Notes: a model not told the origin generated them from the sequence alone. A DNA stretch of 64,000 bases from Rhodoferax sp. (GCA_024236015.1 JACKLK010000001.1:620001-684000); one strand, 5' to 3'; positions 53,826 through 63,352 are shown, numbered from the stretch's first letter. Numbers and translations: made by a program.

Positions 53826-54998
53826 ATGACACTTTCCAACGAGACCTTCGAGCAGCTGCTGCACGAGGTGCGCCGATTCATCGTCGACGAATGCATGCCG
53901 CTCGAGCAGCAGGTCGACCGCGACGACGTGATTCCCGAATCCGTGGTGCAAGGCATGCGCGCGCTGGGGCTGTTCGGCCACAGCATTCCGCAGCAATACG
54001 GTGGTGCCGGCCTGGACACCGAACAACTGGCGCGCGTCAACATCGAGGTGTCGCAGGCGGCCACGACGTTTCGCGCGCGTTTCGGCGGCAACACCGGCAT
54101 CGCGTCCGAGTCGCTGGTCGTCGACGGCACGCCGCAGCAGAAGCAGGCCTGGTTGCCGCGCCTGGCCAGCGGCGAGATCACCGGCTGCTTCGCGTTGACC
54201 GAGCCCGAAGCGGGTTCGGACGCCACCGCGATGCAGACCGTGGCCGAACGCGACGGCGACGACTACCTGATCACCGGCCGCAAGTGCTTCATCACCAATG
54301 CCCCGATCGCCGGCCTATTCACCGTGTTCGCGCGCAGCGAACCCGGCACCACCGGTGCCAGCGGGGTCTCGGCCTTCCTGATCGAGCGCGGCACGCCGGG
54401 CCTGCACACCCCGCCGGCCTATCGCAAGATGGGTCAGCACGGCTCACCGGTGGGCGAGGTCGTGCTCGAGCGCTGCCGCGTGCCGGCCAGTGCCATCGTC
54501 GGCGACGCGCCGGGCCAGGGTTTTCGCACCGCGATGAAGGCGCTGAACAAGCAACGCATCAACCTGGCGGCCCTGTGTGTCGGCCCGGCGATCCGGCTGG
54601 TCGACGAGATGGTGCGGTTTGCCGCGACTCGCAAGCAGTTCGGCCAGCCGATCGGCGAATTCCAGCTGGTGCAGCAGATGATCGCCGAGAGCAACACCGA
54701 GGTGCATGCCGCGCGTGCGCTGGTGCTCGAGACCGCGCGCAAGCGCGATGCTGGCGCCGACGTGACGATGGAGGCGTCGATGTGCAAGCTGTTCGCCTCC
54801 GAGATGTGCGGCCGTGTCGCCGATCGCGCGGTGCAGGTGTTCGGCGGCAGTGGCTACATCGCCGACAACGTGGCCGAGCGCTTCTACCGCGACGTGCGGC
54901 TGTTCCGCCTGTACGAAGGCACGAGCCAGATCCACCTGGTCAACATCGCGCGGCGCACCATGGCCCGCGCACGCGCAGCGGAGCACGCGGGCGCATGA
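53826..54998 (+). CDS. Acyl-CoA dehydrogenase
   Basis: 390 residues. CFALTEPEAGSDATAMQT, YLITGRKCFITNAPIAG, RKQFGQPIGEFQLVQQMIAES, and FGGSGYIADNVAERFYRDVRLFRLYEGTSQIH are the full set of family signatures; the Glu in LYEGTSQ is the catalytic base. Its stop overlaps the next CoA transferase start (ATGA). It lies 28 bases after the IclR gene, so the regulator may be in the same transcript. Confidence 0.94.
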   Translation: MTLSNETFEQLLHEVRRFIVDECMPLEQQVDRDDVIPESVVQGMRALGLFGHSIPQQYGGAGLDTEQLARVNIEVSQAATTFRARFGGNTGIASESLVVDGTPQQKQAWLPRLASGEITGCFALTEPEAGSDATAMQTVAERDGDDYLITGRKCFITNAPIAGLFTVFARSEPGTTGASGVSAFLIERGTPGLHTPPAYRKMGQHGSPVGEVVLERCRVPASAIVGDAPGQGFRTAMKALNKQRINLAALCVGPAIRLVDEMVRFAATRKQFGQPIGEFQLVQQMIAESNTEVHAARALVLETARKRDAGADVTMEASMCKLFASEMCGRVADRAVQVFGGSGYIADNVAERFYRDVRLFRLYEGTSQIHLVNIARRTMARARAAEHAGA

Positions 54999-56014
54999 AA
55001 CCGTACACCGGCTTGCGGGTGGTCGAGTTCGCCACGGTGGGTGGCGTGCCGTTCTGCGCCTGGTGGCTGGCGCAGCAGGGTGCCCGGGTGTTGCGGGTGC
55101 AGGCGCCCCGGCCGCCCGAGCTCGGCGTGCCGGTGCCCGCGCATGGTGACATCGGCCAGTGGCAACGCGAGAAGGTCGTGCTCGACCTCAAGACCGCCGA
55201 AGGGCGCGACGCCGCGCTGCGCGCGCTGGACGACGCCGACGTGGCGATCGAAGGGTATCGGGCCGGCGTGATGGAGCGCCTGGGGCTGGGCCCGGCCGAC
55301 TGCCACGCGCGCCATCCGGCACTGGTCTATGTCCGGCTGGCGGGCTGGGAGCGATCGGGCGAGTGGGCGCAACGCGCCGGCCACGACATCAACTACGCGG
55401 CCATGGCCGGCGCCCTGCATGCGACCGGTCCCGACCACGTGCCGCTGAACCTGATCGCCGACATCGGCGGCGGCGCGTTGTATGCATGCGCCGGCATCGG
55501 CGCGGCCTTGCATGCCCGTGCCAGCGGCGGCGGTGGCCGGGGTTGTGTCGTCGACGTCGCGATGACGGCCGGCAGTGCCCACCTGTTGTCGGCGGTCTAC
55601 GGTCGCTTGCAGGCCGGTGCCTGGAACGACCGTGCCGCGGGCAATGTCATCGACGGCGGCGTGCCCTGGTACCGCACCTACCGCACGCGCGACGAACGGC
55701 ACATGGCGGTGGGTGCGATCGAGGAGCGTTTCTACCGCAACCTGTTGCAGGCGCTGGAACTGGACGCCACGCAACTGCCCGCGCGCAGCGACTCCGCGCG
55801 CTGGGGCGACATCGCCGCCTGCCTGCAGGCGCGTTTCGCGCAACACGACCAGGCGCACTGGGCACGGCATTTCGAGACCGTCGATGCCTGTGTCACGCCG
55901 GTGCTGAGCCTGCACGAGGCGCGTGCCCATCCGGTCAACCGGCACGTGTTCCGCGCCGGCGCGCCCGCCGCGGTCCCGGCCGCGGTTCCCGATTTTTTCC
56001 CCGCGGGTGCCTGA
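54995..56014 (+). CDS. CaiB/BaiF family CoA transferase or racemase-like protein
   Basis: 339 residues. LRVVEFATVGGVPFCAWWLAQQGARVLRV opens the protein; RAGHDINYAAMAGALHATG and NLIADIGGGALYACAGIGAAL place it nearest alpha-methylacyl-CoA racemase-like members, with Asp in GHDINY and the ADIGGG loop. It is shorter than typical CoA transferases (about 400). It could racemise or transfer CoA for a branched acid. Translation is coupled to the acyl-CoA dehydrogenase. Confidence 0.88.
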   Translation: MKPYTGLRVVEFATVGGVPFCAWWLAQQGARVLRVQAPRPPELGVPVPAHGDIGQWQREKVVLDLKTAEGRDAALRALDDADVAIEGYRAGVMERLGLGPADCHARHPALVYVRLAGWERSGEWAQRAGHDINYAAMAGALHATGPDHVPLNLIADIGGGALYACAGIGAALHARASGGGGRGCVVDVAMTAGSAHLLSAVYGRLQAGAWNDRAAGNVIDGGVPWYRTYRTRDERHMAVGAIEERFYRNLLQALELDATQLPARSDSARWGDIAACLQARFAQHDQAHWARHFETVDACVTPVLSLHEARAHPVNRHVFRAGAPAAVPAAVPDFFPAGA

Positions 56015-56059
56015 CAGGCCCGCATTCCGTTCCCGATCCATCACAACCAGGAGACATCC

Positions 56060-57046
56060 ATGCCATCAGCCTTGCGTTCCTTGACCCTTGCCGCCGCCGT
56101 CTGCGCCGGCGCATTCGCCGCACCCCTGGCGCATGCCCAGGCCGAGTCCTATCCCAACCATCCGATCCGCATCATCGTGCCGTTCACGGCCGGCGGCATC
56201 GTCGACTCGATCGCGCGCCTGGTCGGCGACAAGTTGTCGGCCCGCTACGGCCAGCCGGTGATCGTCGAGAACAAGGCGGGAGCGGGCGGCTCCATCGGCA
56301 CCGACGTGGCCTCCAAGGCGCCGGCCGACGGTTACACGCTGCTGTGCGTGTCGCCGGGCCATACCGTGGCGCCCAGCCTGATGAAAAGCGTCAGCTGGAA
56401 CCCGGTGCAGGACTTCCGCGCGGTGCAGGGCTTCGGCGTGATCTCCAACGTGTTCGTCGTGCACCCCGACCTGCCGGTCAAGAACATGACGGAACTGATC
56501 GCCCTGGCCAAGAAGAGCCCGTCACCGCTCACCTACGGTACCGCCGGCAACGGCACCTCGAACCACCTGTCGGGCGAGTTGCTCGGCCAGATGGCCGACA
56601 TCAAGCTGACGCAGGTGCCGTACAAGGGCCAGCCCGATGCGATGAGCGACCTGCTCGCCGGCCGCATCTCGATGATGCCGCTGACGGCGGCATTGGCCTC
56701 GGGCCATATCAAGACCGGCAAGCTGCGTCCGCTGGCCGTCACCACGGCCCGTCGTTCCCCGGCCTTGCCGGACGTGCCCACCGTGGCCGAGGCCGCCAAC
56801 CTGCCCGGCTACGAGGTCGGCACCTGGTTCGGCCTGGTGACCCAGGCCAAGGTGCCGGATGCCATCGTGCGCAAGCTCTCGGCCGACATCACCGAGATCA
56901 TGCAGATGCCCGACGTGAAGGCCAAGTTCGCGACGCTGGGCCTGGACCCGAATCCCCAGGGTCCGGCCGAGTTCGACAGCTTCATCGCCGGCGAGTTCAG
57001 CAAGTGGAGCCGGGTCATCAAGCAGGCCGGCATCGTTCCGCAATGA
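56060..57046 (+). CDS. Tripartite tricarboxylate transporter (Bug) substrate-binding protein
   Basis: 328 residues. A signal peptide ending AHAQA is followed by YPNHPIRIIVPFTAGGIVDSIARLVGDKLSARYGQPVIVENKAGAG, the canonical Bug motif. GYTLLCVSPGHTVAPSL and LPGYEVGTWFGLVTQAKVP follow. It captures a carboxylate in the periplasm; no TctA/TctB membrane genes are nearby, which is common for Bug proteins. It likely delivers the substrate of this cluster. Confidence 0.93.
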   Translation: MPSALRSLTLAAAVCAGAFAAPLAHAQAESYPNHPIRIIVPFTAGGIVDSIARLVGDKLSARYGQPVIVENKAGAGGSIGTDVASKAPADGYTLLCVSPGHTVAPSLMKSVSWNPVQDFRAVQGFGVISNVFVVHPDLPVKNMTELIALAKKSPSPLTYGTAGNGTSNHLSGELLGQMADIKLTQVPYKGQPDAMSDLLAGRISMMPLTAALASGHIKTGKLRPLAVTTARRSPALPDVPTVAEAANLPGYEVGTWFGLVTQAKVPDAIVRKLSADITEIMQMPDVKAKFATLGLDPNPQGPAEFDSFIAGEFSKWSRVIKQAGIVPQ

Positions 57047-57095
57047 GCGTGCGCACACGCGTGAACGCGCATGCCGCGCTGCGCAGGGTCGTGCC

Positions 57096-58205
57096 ATGAG
57101 CATGGGCACGACCTGGCGCACGCCGGTATGCGAACGGCTGGGCATCGCGCATCCGATCTTCGGTTTCTCGCATGCGGTCGACGTGGTGGTCGAGATCGCG
57201 CGTGCCGGCGGTTATCCGGTGCTCGGCCTGGCGCGCGAGATGCCGCACGAGATTCCGGAGATCCTGCGCGAGGTGGATGCCCGCATGCAGGGCCGGCCCT
57301 ACGGTGTCGACCTGATGCTGCCCTCGCAGGTGCCGCCGCGCGGCGACATCGACGGCGTGCGCGCCGCGTTGCCGCAGCAGCACCTGGACTTCGTGGCCGG
57401 ATTGCGCGAGCGATTCGGCGTGCGGCCGCCGGTCAAGCCCAGCTTCTTCACCAGCCAGGTCCGCTCTGAAGAACTGTTCGAGTCGCAGATCGAGCAGGTG
57501 CTGGCCTCCAACGCCACCGGCGTGGCCACGGCCATCGGATTGCGGCAGGACCTGATCGCCCGCGCCAAGGCGCGCGGCAAGACCACGTTCTCGCTGATCG
57601 GCTCGGTGCGCCACGCGCGCAAGGCGCTGGCGATGGGGGTCGACGTGCTGGTGGCCCAGGGTTACGACGCCGGCGGCCACACCGGCCCGGTCGGCACCTA
57701 TTCGCTGGTGCCGCAGATCGTGGCGGTTGCCGGCGACACGCCGGTGCTGGCCGCCGGCGGCATCGGCAAGGGGGCGCAGATCCTGGCCGCGATGGCCATG
57801 GGTGCCCAGGGGGGCTGGCTCGGCACCTTGTGGATGGCGGCGGCCGAGAACCACACGCCGCCCGCGCTGCTGGAGCGCCTGGTGGCCAGCGGCAGCGAGG
57901 ACACGGTCATCACGCGGGCGCACAGCGGCAAGCCGTGCCGCGTCGTGCGCAGCGCCTGGATCGACGCCTGGTCGGAGCCCGCGGCCCCGGACGCCTTGCC
58001 CATGCCGCTGCAGCAGGCGCTGACCGGCGACGTGTTCGCGTCCATGCACGAACACGACGATGCCCGGCTGATCTACGAGGCGGCCGGCCAGAGCGTGTTC
58101 GCGATCGAAGGCCGATCGACGGTGGCGCAGCAGATGCAGGAGCTGGTGTCGGACATGCAGGCGGCGGGCCGGCGCCTGCAGGGTTTCGCGCGCGGCGGCG
58201 ATTGA
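57096..58205 (+). CDS. Nitronate monooxygenase family flavoprotein
   Basis: 369 residues. IFGFSHAVDVVVEIARAGGYPVLGLA, then VLVAQGYDAGGHTGPVGTYSLVPQIV and VLAAGGIGKGAQILAAMAMGAQGGWLGTLWMA, is the NMO/2-nitropropane dioxygenase TIM barrel with the FMN-binding AAGGIG loop. Such enzymes oxidise nitronates; some paralogues in CoA clusters have other roles. The gene follows the Bug protein by 49 bases. Confidence 0.88.
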   Translation: MSMGTTWRTPVCERLGIAHPIFGFSHAVDVVVEIARAGGYPVLGLAREMPHEIPEILREVDARMQGRPYGVDLMLPSQVPPRGDIDGVRAALPQQHLDFVAGLRERFGVRPPVKPSFFTSQVRSEELFESQIEQVLASNATGVATAIGLRQDLIARAKARGKTTFSLIGSVRHARKALAMGVDVLVAQGYDAGGHTGPVGTYSLVPQIVAVAGDTPVLAAGGIGKGAQILAAMAMGAQGGWLGTLWMAAAENHTPPALLERLVASGSEDTVITRAHSGKPCRVVRSAWIDAWSEPAAPDALPMPLQQALTGDVFASMHEHDDARLIYEAAGQSVFAIEGRSTVAQQMQELVSDMQAAGRRLQGFARGGD

Positions 58206-58209
58206 AGCG

Positions 58210-58226
58210 GCGGGCCCGCGGCCCGC
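58210..58226. terminator. GC hairpin at a convergent junction
   Basis: GCGGGC ccgcg GCCCGC lies in the 31-base gap between the convergent nitronate monooxygenase and nucleoside hydrolase genes. No T-tract; weak evidence. Confidence 0.3.
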
Positions 58227-58236
58227 GCGGCGCGGC

Positions 58237-59232
58237 TCAGGCCGGCAGCCAGTCCGCCAGCATGGTCTCCTCGAACACGGCGAGGCAGCCGGGCGCGTCG
58301 ACCTGCATGCAGACCTGGGTCCGGTGCCGGGTCTTTTCCCAACCGGGCTGCGGATAGTCGATGAAGTCGCGCTCGTTCATGATGGTCTGGCCCTGCGCCA
58401 GCCCTTCGGTGGCCACGCGCACCGACTTGACGGTGGTCGTGAACAGCCCGGGTTGCACCAGGTAGATGAAGGCCAGCAGGTCGTGCGCGAAGCAGCCGGG
58501 TGTCTTGGCGACATGGCTGTACAGGCCGCTGTAGAAGCGGGCGTAGAACTCCACGGCCTTGAGCAGGGTGTCGGTCGCGACATGGCGATGCTTGTCGGCG
58601 ATGCGCTGGAAATGCTCGAGCGTGGTCACGACGCGGTGGGTCACGTCCAGCCCGACCATGGTCAGCTTCCAGCCGGCGGTGAACACGCGGTCGGCCGCAT
58701 GCGGGTCGTTCCAGATGTTGGCCTCGGCCACCGGCGACACATTGCCCGGTTCGACGATGGTGCCGCCCATGACGATGACCTCGCGCAGCAGCAGGGGCAG
58801 CCTGGGCTCGAGCATCAGCGCAAGACTCAGGTTGCCCAGCGGACCGACCGCCACCAGCACGATCTCGCCCGGATGCGCCCGTGCCATGTCGACGATGAAC
58901 TGGGCCGAGGCGCGCGGATCGAGCTGGCGCCCGATCGGCTGGCGCGGCCCGAGGTTGCCCAGGCCGTCGGCGCCGTGGATATGCGCGGGCGGTTTCTCGG
59001 CGGGCTTGCACCATGGCACGGCCACGCCCTTGGTCACCGGCGCATCGCAGCCGGCGATCGCGGCAAGGTACAGGGCATTGGTGGCGGCCTGCTCGACACT
59101 GACGTTGCCGAACGTGGTGGTGATGCCCACCAGATCGATGTCCGGATGCGCGAGCGCGAAATACAGCGCCATCGCGTCGTCCACGCCGGGGTCGGTGTCG
59201 TAGATCACCTTGGTCTTCTTGCTGGAGCTCAT
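58237..59232 (-). CDS. Nucleoside hydrolase
   Basis: 331 residues. KVIYDTDPGVDDAMALYFALAHP is the Ca2+-binding DTDPGxDDA motif of IU-type nucleoside hydrolases, VIMGGTI and EANIWNDPHAADRVFTAG complete the site. It splits a ribonucleoside into base and ribose. The ribokinase gene lies 81 bases upstream on the same strand, so the ribose can be phosphorylated at once. Base preference is not readable. Confidence 0.94.
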   Translation of the reverse strand: MSSSKKTKVIYDTDPGVDDAMALYFALAHPDIDLVGITTTFGNVSVEQAATNALYLAAIAGCDAPVTKGVAVPWCKPAEKPPAHIHGADGLGNLGPRQPIGRQLDPRASAQFIVDMARAHPGEIVLVAVGPLGNLSLALMLEPRLPLLLREVIVMGGTIVEPGNVSPVAEANIWNDPHAADRVFTAGWKLTMVGLDVTHRVVTTLEHFQRIADKHRHVATDTLLKAVEFYARFYSGLYSHVAKTPGCFAHDLLAFIYLVQPGLFTTTVKSVRVATEGLAQGQTIMNERDFIDYPQPGWEKTRHRTQVCMQVDAPGCLAVFEETMLADWLPA

Positions 59233-59313
59233 GCGGTTGTCGTCGGGTTCAGGTGTACCGGTTCAGTTGTTGTATGCGTGTTCGTCGATGGCGCCGAAAC
59301 AGGCCGCTTGGGC

Positions 59314-60249
59314 TCAGTTGTCCAGGCCGCAGGCCGCGCGCAAGGCTGCCATGCGGGCATCCCCGGGTGCGGGCTGCGCCGCCAGCCAGCGCTCGACCGT
59401 CGCATTGTCGGGGATCGCGGTCTGTGCGCCGGCGCGGGTACAGGCCAGCGCCGAGGCCGCACACGCGCTCTGCAATGCCGATGCCAGCGGCGCGCCCCGG
59501 TCGAGCGCGGCCACCAGCACGCCGCAGAAGGTGTCGCCGGCGCCGGTGGTGTCGACCGGCTCGATGGAAAAACCCGGTTGCAGCAGGAACTGCTGCGCCT
59601 GGCGCGCGCAGCAGCCGCGCGCGCCCAGCGTGACCACCACCAGCGGCACCCGCAGGCGATCGAGCGCGTCGCGCACCCGGCCGCCGGCTCCGGCGATGCT
59701 GGTGAGTTCACCCTCGTTGACGATCAGGATGTCGACCAGGGCCAGCAGTTCGTCGTCCAGTGCCTGCGCCGGCGCGGCATTGAGCACCACGCGCACGCCG
59801 GCGGCGCGCGCGGCGCGCGCATAGGCGATGACAGTCGGCAGCGGCGTCTCGAGTTGCATCAGCAGGTGGCTGTATCCGTCGAGCGGCGGCAGGTGGTGCG
59901 GCGCCAGGCGGGCATTGGCGCCCGGTGCGACGGTGATGGCGTTTTCGGCGTCGTCCGAGACGCAGATGAAGGCGGTGCCGGTGGCCGTGTCGGCGCAACG
60001 CACGATGTGGGCCTGCACGCCGGCCTCGCGCAGCGACTGCTCCAGCGGCTCGGCATGGGCATCCGCGCCGAGAGCCAGCAGCATGTGGGTCGTGGCCGCG
60101 CCGGCGCGTGCGGCGGCCACGGCCTGGTTGGCGCCCTTGCCGCCGGGATGGGTGGCCAGCGAATGGCCGAGCACGGTTTCGCCCGGTGCCGGGATGTGCC
60201 CGGCGCGCACGACGAAGTCGAGATTGGCGGAACCAGCGACGAGAATCAT
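59314..60249 (-). CDS. rbsK: Ribokinase
   Basis: 311 residues. LDFVVRAGHIPAPGETVLGHSLATHPGGKGANQAVAAARAG is the PfkB signature 1 region, and VDTTGAGDTFCGVLVAALDRG carries the catalytic Asp (GAGD) of signature 2. It phosphorylates ribose at O5. It starts the operon with the nucleoside hydrolase. Confidence 0.93.
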   Translation of the reverse strand: MILVAGSANLDFVVRAGHIPAPGETVLGHSLATHPGGKGANQAVAAARAGAATTHMLLALGADAHAEPLEQSLREAGVQAHIVRCADTATGTAFICVSDDAENAITVAPGANARLAPHHLPPLDGYSHLLMQLETPLPTVIAYARAARAAGVRVVLNAAPAQALDDELLALVDILIVNEGELTSIAGAGGRVRDALDRLRVPLVVVTLGARGCCARQAQQFLLQPGFSIEPVDTTGAGDTFCGVLVAALDRGAPLASALQSACAASALACTRAGAQTAIPDNATVERWLAAQPAPGDARMAALRAACGLDN

Positions 60250-60434
60250 GGTTAAATCGATCGGTTGTGGGGCGGGCGGTCCGGGGGTGTCGATGTCCCG
60301 CCACAGACACTCGCCCGAGGGTCAGGTCGCAACAGATTATGGGCTACAAACCGCGCAGGCCTGCCGGTTTGGACCGGGGCCGCACCGCAGCTGGCGCGGC
60401 CATCCGGTCTTTCGACGAGGGATCATTGACAACC

Positions 60435-61166
60435 ATGGGTAGTACGGTATTCGTCAAGGTGGTGGGCTTCCGGGATGTCGAGCGCCACGCGCTCAACACC
60501 GTGTTCCGGGTCTCGGCCGAGCAACCCACCTGTTATGCCTTGTGGACACCCGAGGCCCCGGTGATGCCGCATATCGCGCTGATCGACGTCGAGAGCTACG
60601 AGGCCGGCATGGCGCTGGCGTCGCCCGGGCTGAACCGCAACCTCAAGCTGATCTGTGTCGGCGAGGGTGCGCCGGAGCGGGCGTGGCGGGTGTTCCCGCG
60701 GCCGATCAACTGGTCGGCCATCCTGCATTGCATGGACCAGCTGTTCGCCAAGGTGGGCGTGGACATCGATCTCGACCCCGACGGCCAGCCCACGACGATG
60801 ATCCCGCCGGGCGTGCGCCAGACCCTGGTGATCGATCCCACGCGCGACGACCGCCTGTACCTGCGCGCCCGGCTGGCCCTGGCCGGTCTGATCGACGTCG
60901 ACGAGGCCGATTCCGTTGCGCAGGCCCAGGGCAAGCTGCGCGAGCGGCATTACGACGTCGTCATCGTCAACGTCGACATGCTGGACGATCCCTGGTCGCT
61001 GGTGGAGCGGCTCGTCTCCGCGCATCCGCCGGTGGGCAGCGTGGTCGTCACGACGGCGAACCGGTCCTGGGCCATGCACGACCGGGCCGAACAATCGGGG
61101 TGCCGGGCCTTGCTGGACAAGCCCTTCGACCCGGGCCACCTGTACCGGGTGTTCCAGATGGTCTAG
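60435..61166 (+). CDS. Pseudo-receiver domain protein
   Basis: 243 residues. The C-terminal half (about 128-243) has the receiver fold: LVIDPTRDDR at beta1, HYDVVIVNVDMLDD at beta3, VVVTTAN at beta4 and LLDKPFD at beta5 with the conserved Lys229. The phosphoacceptor position is Asn179, not Asp, so phosphorylation is unlikely. The N-terminal half (1-115) shows a second degenerate receiver-like pattern (PHIALIDVES, LKLICVGEG). It has no output domain. It converges on mnmC; the two stops overlap by three bases. Confidence 0.8.
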   Translation: MGSTVFVKVVGFRDVERHALNTVFRVSAEQPTCYALWTPEAPVMPHIALIDVESYEAGMALASPGLNRNLKLICVGEGAPERAWRVFPRPINWSAILHCMDQLFAKVGVDIDLDPDGQPTTMIPPGVRQTLVIDPTRDDRLYLRARLALAGLIDVDEADSVAQAQGKLRERHYDVVIVNVDMLDDPWSLVERLVSAHPPVGSVVVTTANRSWAMHDRAEQSGCRALLDKPFDPGHLYRVFQMV

Positions 61167-63058
61167 CCGCGCCGGGGCGCCGGGCTGCGGGACGTGGCGG
61201 CGCCGGCGATGCGCCCGACGTCGATGCTGCGCAGCAGGTCGGCGTCGATCGGCAGGGGTTCGGCGCCCATCTGCGCCGCAATCAGTTCTCCGCACAGGGC
61301 CGCATGGGTCAGGCCGCGCGAGCCCATCGCGGTGCTCAGCCACAGGCCCGGCATTCCCGGCTCGACGGGCATCGGCCAGGCGCCGGCCACCGGCAGGCGG
61401 TCAGGGACGGTCCAGCGAGTGCCGCGCCAGGCCTGGGGTGCGGTGCCGGTCGACGCCCGGGCGACCCGGCCCGCCGCGTCGGGCAGCAGATCCGCCAGCC
61501 GCGCCAGGTTCTGCGCATGCGCCTGCGACGGCGCATACGGGTCCCGCGGCTCGTAGGTGGCGCCGGCAAACCAGGCCGTGGCGCCGTGCCACGGCACATG
61601 GGCGGCCACGCTGCCCGCGCCATTGACCGGGAACGGCGGAAAACCCGCGGCATCGTGCGCCGTGTGCATGGCCCAGGACACCTGCCCGCCGACCGGTGTC
61701 AACGCCAGCGGCGCGGCCGCGTGGGCCTGCCCGGCGGCCGACAAGGCCTGTTGCAGCAGAGCCGGGCTGCCGCCGGCGCTGGCGATCACCAGTTGCGGCG
61801 CCCCGGCCAGCAACCGGCCCTGCGGGCCGAACAATTGCCATGCGCCGCCGTCCTGCGTGATGTGCTGCACCGGGCAACACGGCTGGAATCGTACCCCGGG
61901 CTGCTGCAGCCACGCCCCGACCAGTTGCCGCGGCTTGATCCAGCCCGCCATCGCGTGCCACACGACCTGTTCCGCGTGGGCCACCGTCGACAAGGCGTGT
62001 TCTTCGAGTGATGCCGCGCCGGCCGGCACGGCCCACGGATGGCCCTGGGCCGGCCAGTGGCGTGGCAAGGCATCGGCGGGGTTGGCGGCGGCGCAGACAT
62101 GGGCGACGCCGCTCGGGGCCCAGTCCTGGCCGAGCCGCAGCAGGCGTGCCGCGGCCTGCAGGGTCGCGCGAATGCCGGCGCGCGACAGCCGCGAGCGCGG
62201 GCCGTCGTCGCGCGAGATCTGGGGTGCGAACAGGCCGACCGGCAGGCCCGAGGCACCGGCGGCAGGTTCGGCCTGCGCGTCAAGCACCGTGACCCGCCAG
62301 CCGCGCACGGCCAGCGCGGCGGCGACGGCCGCGCCAGCCAGACCGGCGCCCACCACGACGCATTCGGACACGGCGCGCGCCGGCTGCGGCCAGCGTGTGC
62401 GCGTGGTCTTGATCTGCCACGCGGGCTCGTAGGCGAAACAGCGGACCCCTGGCGCGGATGTGTCGGATGCCGCCGGCCTGTCGGCCACCCATCCCGAGGC
62501 CGACAGGTCGGCCGGGTTCAAGCCGCAGCCGGGCATCACCGCCAGCCGGCTACCGCGCCGGCACACCCGTGCCAGGGCCTTGACCGTCCAGCCGTCCCAC
62601 GCATCGGCTGCGACGCCGGATGCATCCGCTTGCAAAGAACCGCCCGGCGGGCCGACGACCGCGCCATCGGCATGGAAACGCTGTTGCCGCAGCAAGGCTT
62701 GCTTCTGGCCGACGCACAGCGTCAGCTGCAGCCGGCCGCCGTGCAGCGCGAACCGGTGCAAGCCCGGCAGCAGGCCAGTCCAGGACGATGCGAGCGCATC
62801 GACCAGCGGTGCGGCGCTTGCCTCGGTGGCGAGCACGGACCGCACCCGGGACCACTCAGGAGCATGGCGGACAAAGGCCACCACATGCAGCATGTGGCAG
62901 GCATCCGGATCCTGATGCCAGGCCTGCCACAGCGGCAGCAGGCGTTCGCCATGCCCGAAATCGGTGTCGAGCACGCGCCATGCCCGGCGGCCGCGCCAGG
63001 CCTGCGGCAGGCCCAGGGCCTGCAACCACGCCGGATCGGGCGGCGACACGCAGGCCAT
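61163..63058 (-). CDS. mnmC: tRNA mnm5s2U biosynthesis protein MnmC, methyltransferase half degenerate
   Basis: 631 residues. The C-terminal FAD oxidase domain (from about 232) is intact: VVVGAGLAGAAVAAALAVRG and LDAQAEPAAGASGLPVGLFAPQIS, ending STAMGSRGLTHAALCGELIAAQ. The N-terminal methyltransferase half is present but poor: the AdoMet motif reads TDFGHG where TGFGTG is usual, and the D-x-x-NPEMW catalytic block is replaced by DAWDGWTVKAL. The protein may therefore catalyse only removal of the carboxymethyl group, or the methylation may be slow. Confidence 0.88.
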   Translation of the reverse strand: MACVSPPDPAWLQALGLPQAWRGRRAWRVLDTDFGHGERLLPLWQAWHQDPDACHMLHVVAFVRHAPEWSRVRSVLATEASAAPLVDALASSWTGLLPGLHRFALHGGRLQLTLCVGQKQALLRQQRFHADGAVVGPPGGSLQADASGVAADAWDGWTVKALARVCRRGSRLAVMPGCGLNPADLSASGWVADRPAASDTSAPGVRCFAYEPAWQIKTTRTRWPQPARAVSECVVVGAGLAGAAVAAALAVRGWRVTVLDAQAEPAAGASGLPVGLFAPQISRDDGPRSRLSRAGIRATLQAAARLLRLGQDWAPSGVAHVCAAANPADALPRHWPAQGHPWAVPAGAASLEEHALSTVAHAEQVVWHAMAGWIKPRQLVGAWLQQPGVRFQPCCPVQHITQDGGAWQLFGPQGRLLAGAPQLVIASAGGSPALLQQALSAAGQAHAAAPLALTPVGGQVSWAMHTAHDAAGFPPFPVNGAGSVAAHVPWHGATAWFAGATYEPRDPYAPSQAHAQNLARLADLLPDAAGRVARASTGTAPQAWRGTRWTVPDRLPVAGAWPMPVEPGMPGLWLSTAMGSRGLTHAALCGELIAAQMGAEPLPIDADLLRSIDVGRIAGAATSRSPAPRRG

Positions 63059-63079
63059 GCCCTGGTCCCGCGGACGGAC

Positions 63080-63352
63080 TCAGTTGGCGGGGGGGACGTA
63101 ACCCTGGGCGGCGTCGGCGCCGTCGCCGAAGAAATGGGCTTCCATCTGGCGCGCCAGGTATTGGCGGGCGCGGGCATCGGCCAGGTTCAGGCGGTTCTCG
63201 TTGACCAGCATGGTCTGGTGCTTGAGCCAGGCAGCCCAGGCTTCCTTGCTCACATTGGCCCACAGGCGTTTGCCCAGCTCGCCCGGATACGGGGGAAAGT
63301 CCAGCCCTTCCGCCTCCTTGCCCAGCTTGATACATTGAACCATTCGTGCCAT
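63080..63352 (-). CDS. YggX-type oxidative damage / Fe2+ trafficking protein
   Basis: 90 residues. MVQCIKLGKEAEGLDFPPYPGELGKRL, then SKEAWAAWLKHQTMLVNENRLNL, is the YggX signature with the conserved Cys. It protects iron-sulfur clusters from oxidation and may shuttle iron. GAGGGAG precedes ATG 63352. Confidence 0.95.
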   Translation of the reverse strand: MARMVQCIKLGKEAEGLDFPPYPGELGKRLWANVSKEAWAAWLKHQTMLVNENRLNLADARARQYLARQMEAHFFGDGADAAQGYVPPAN

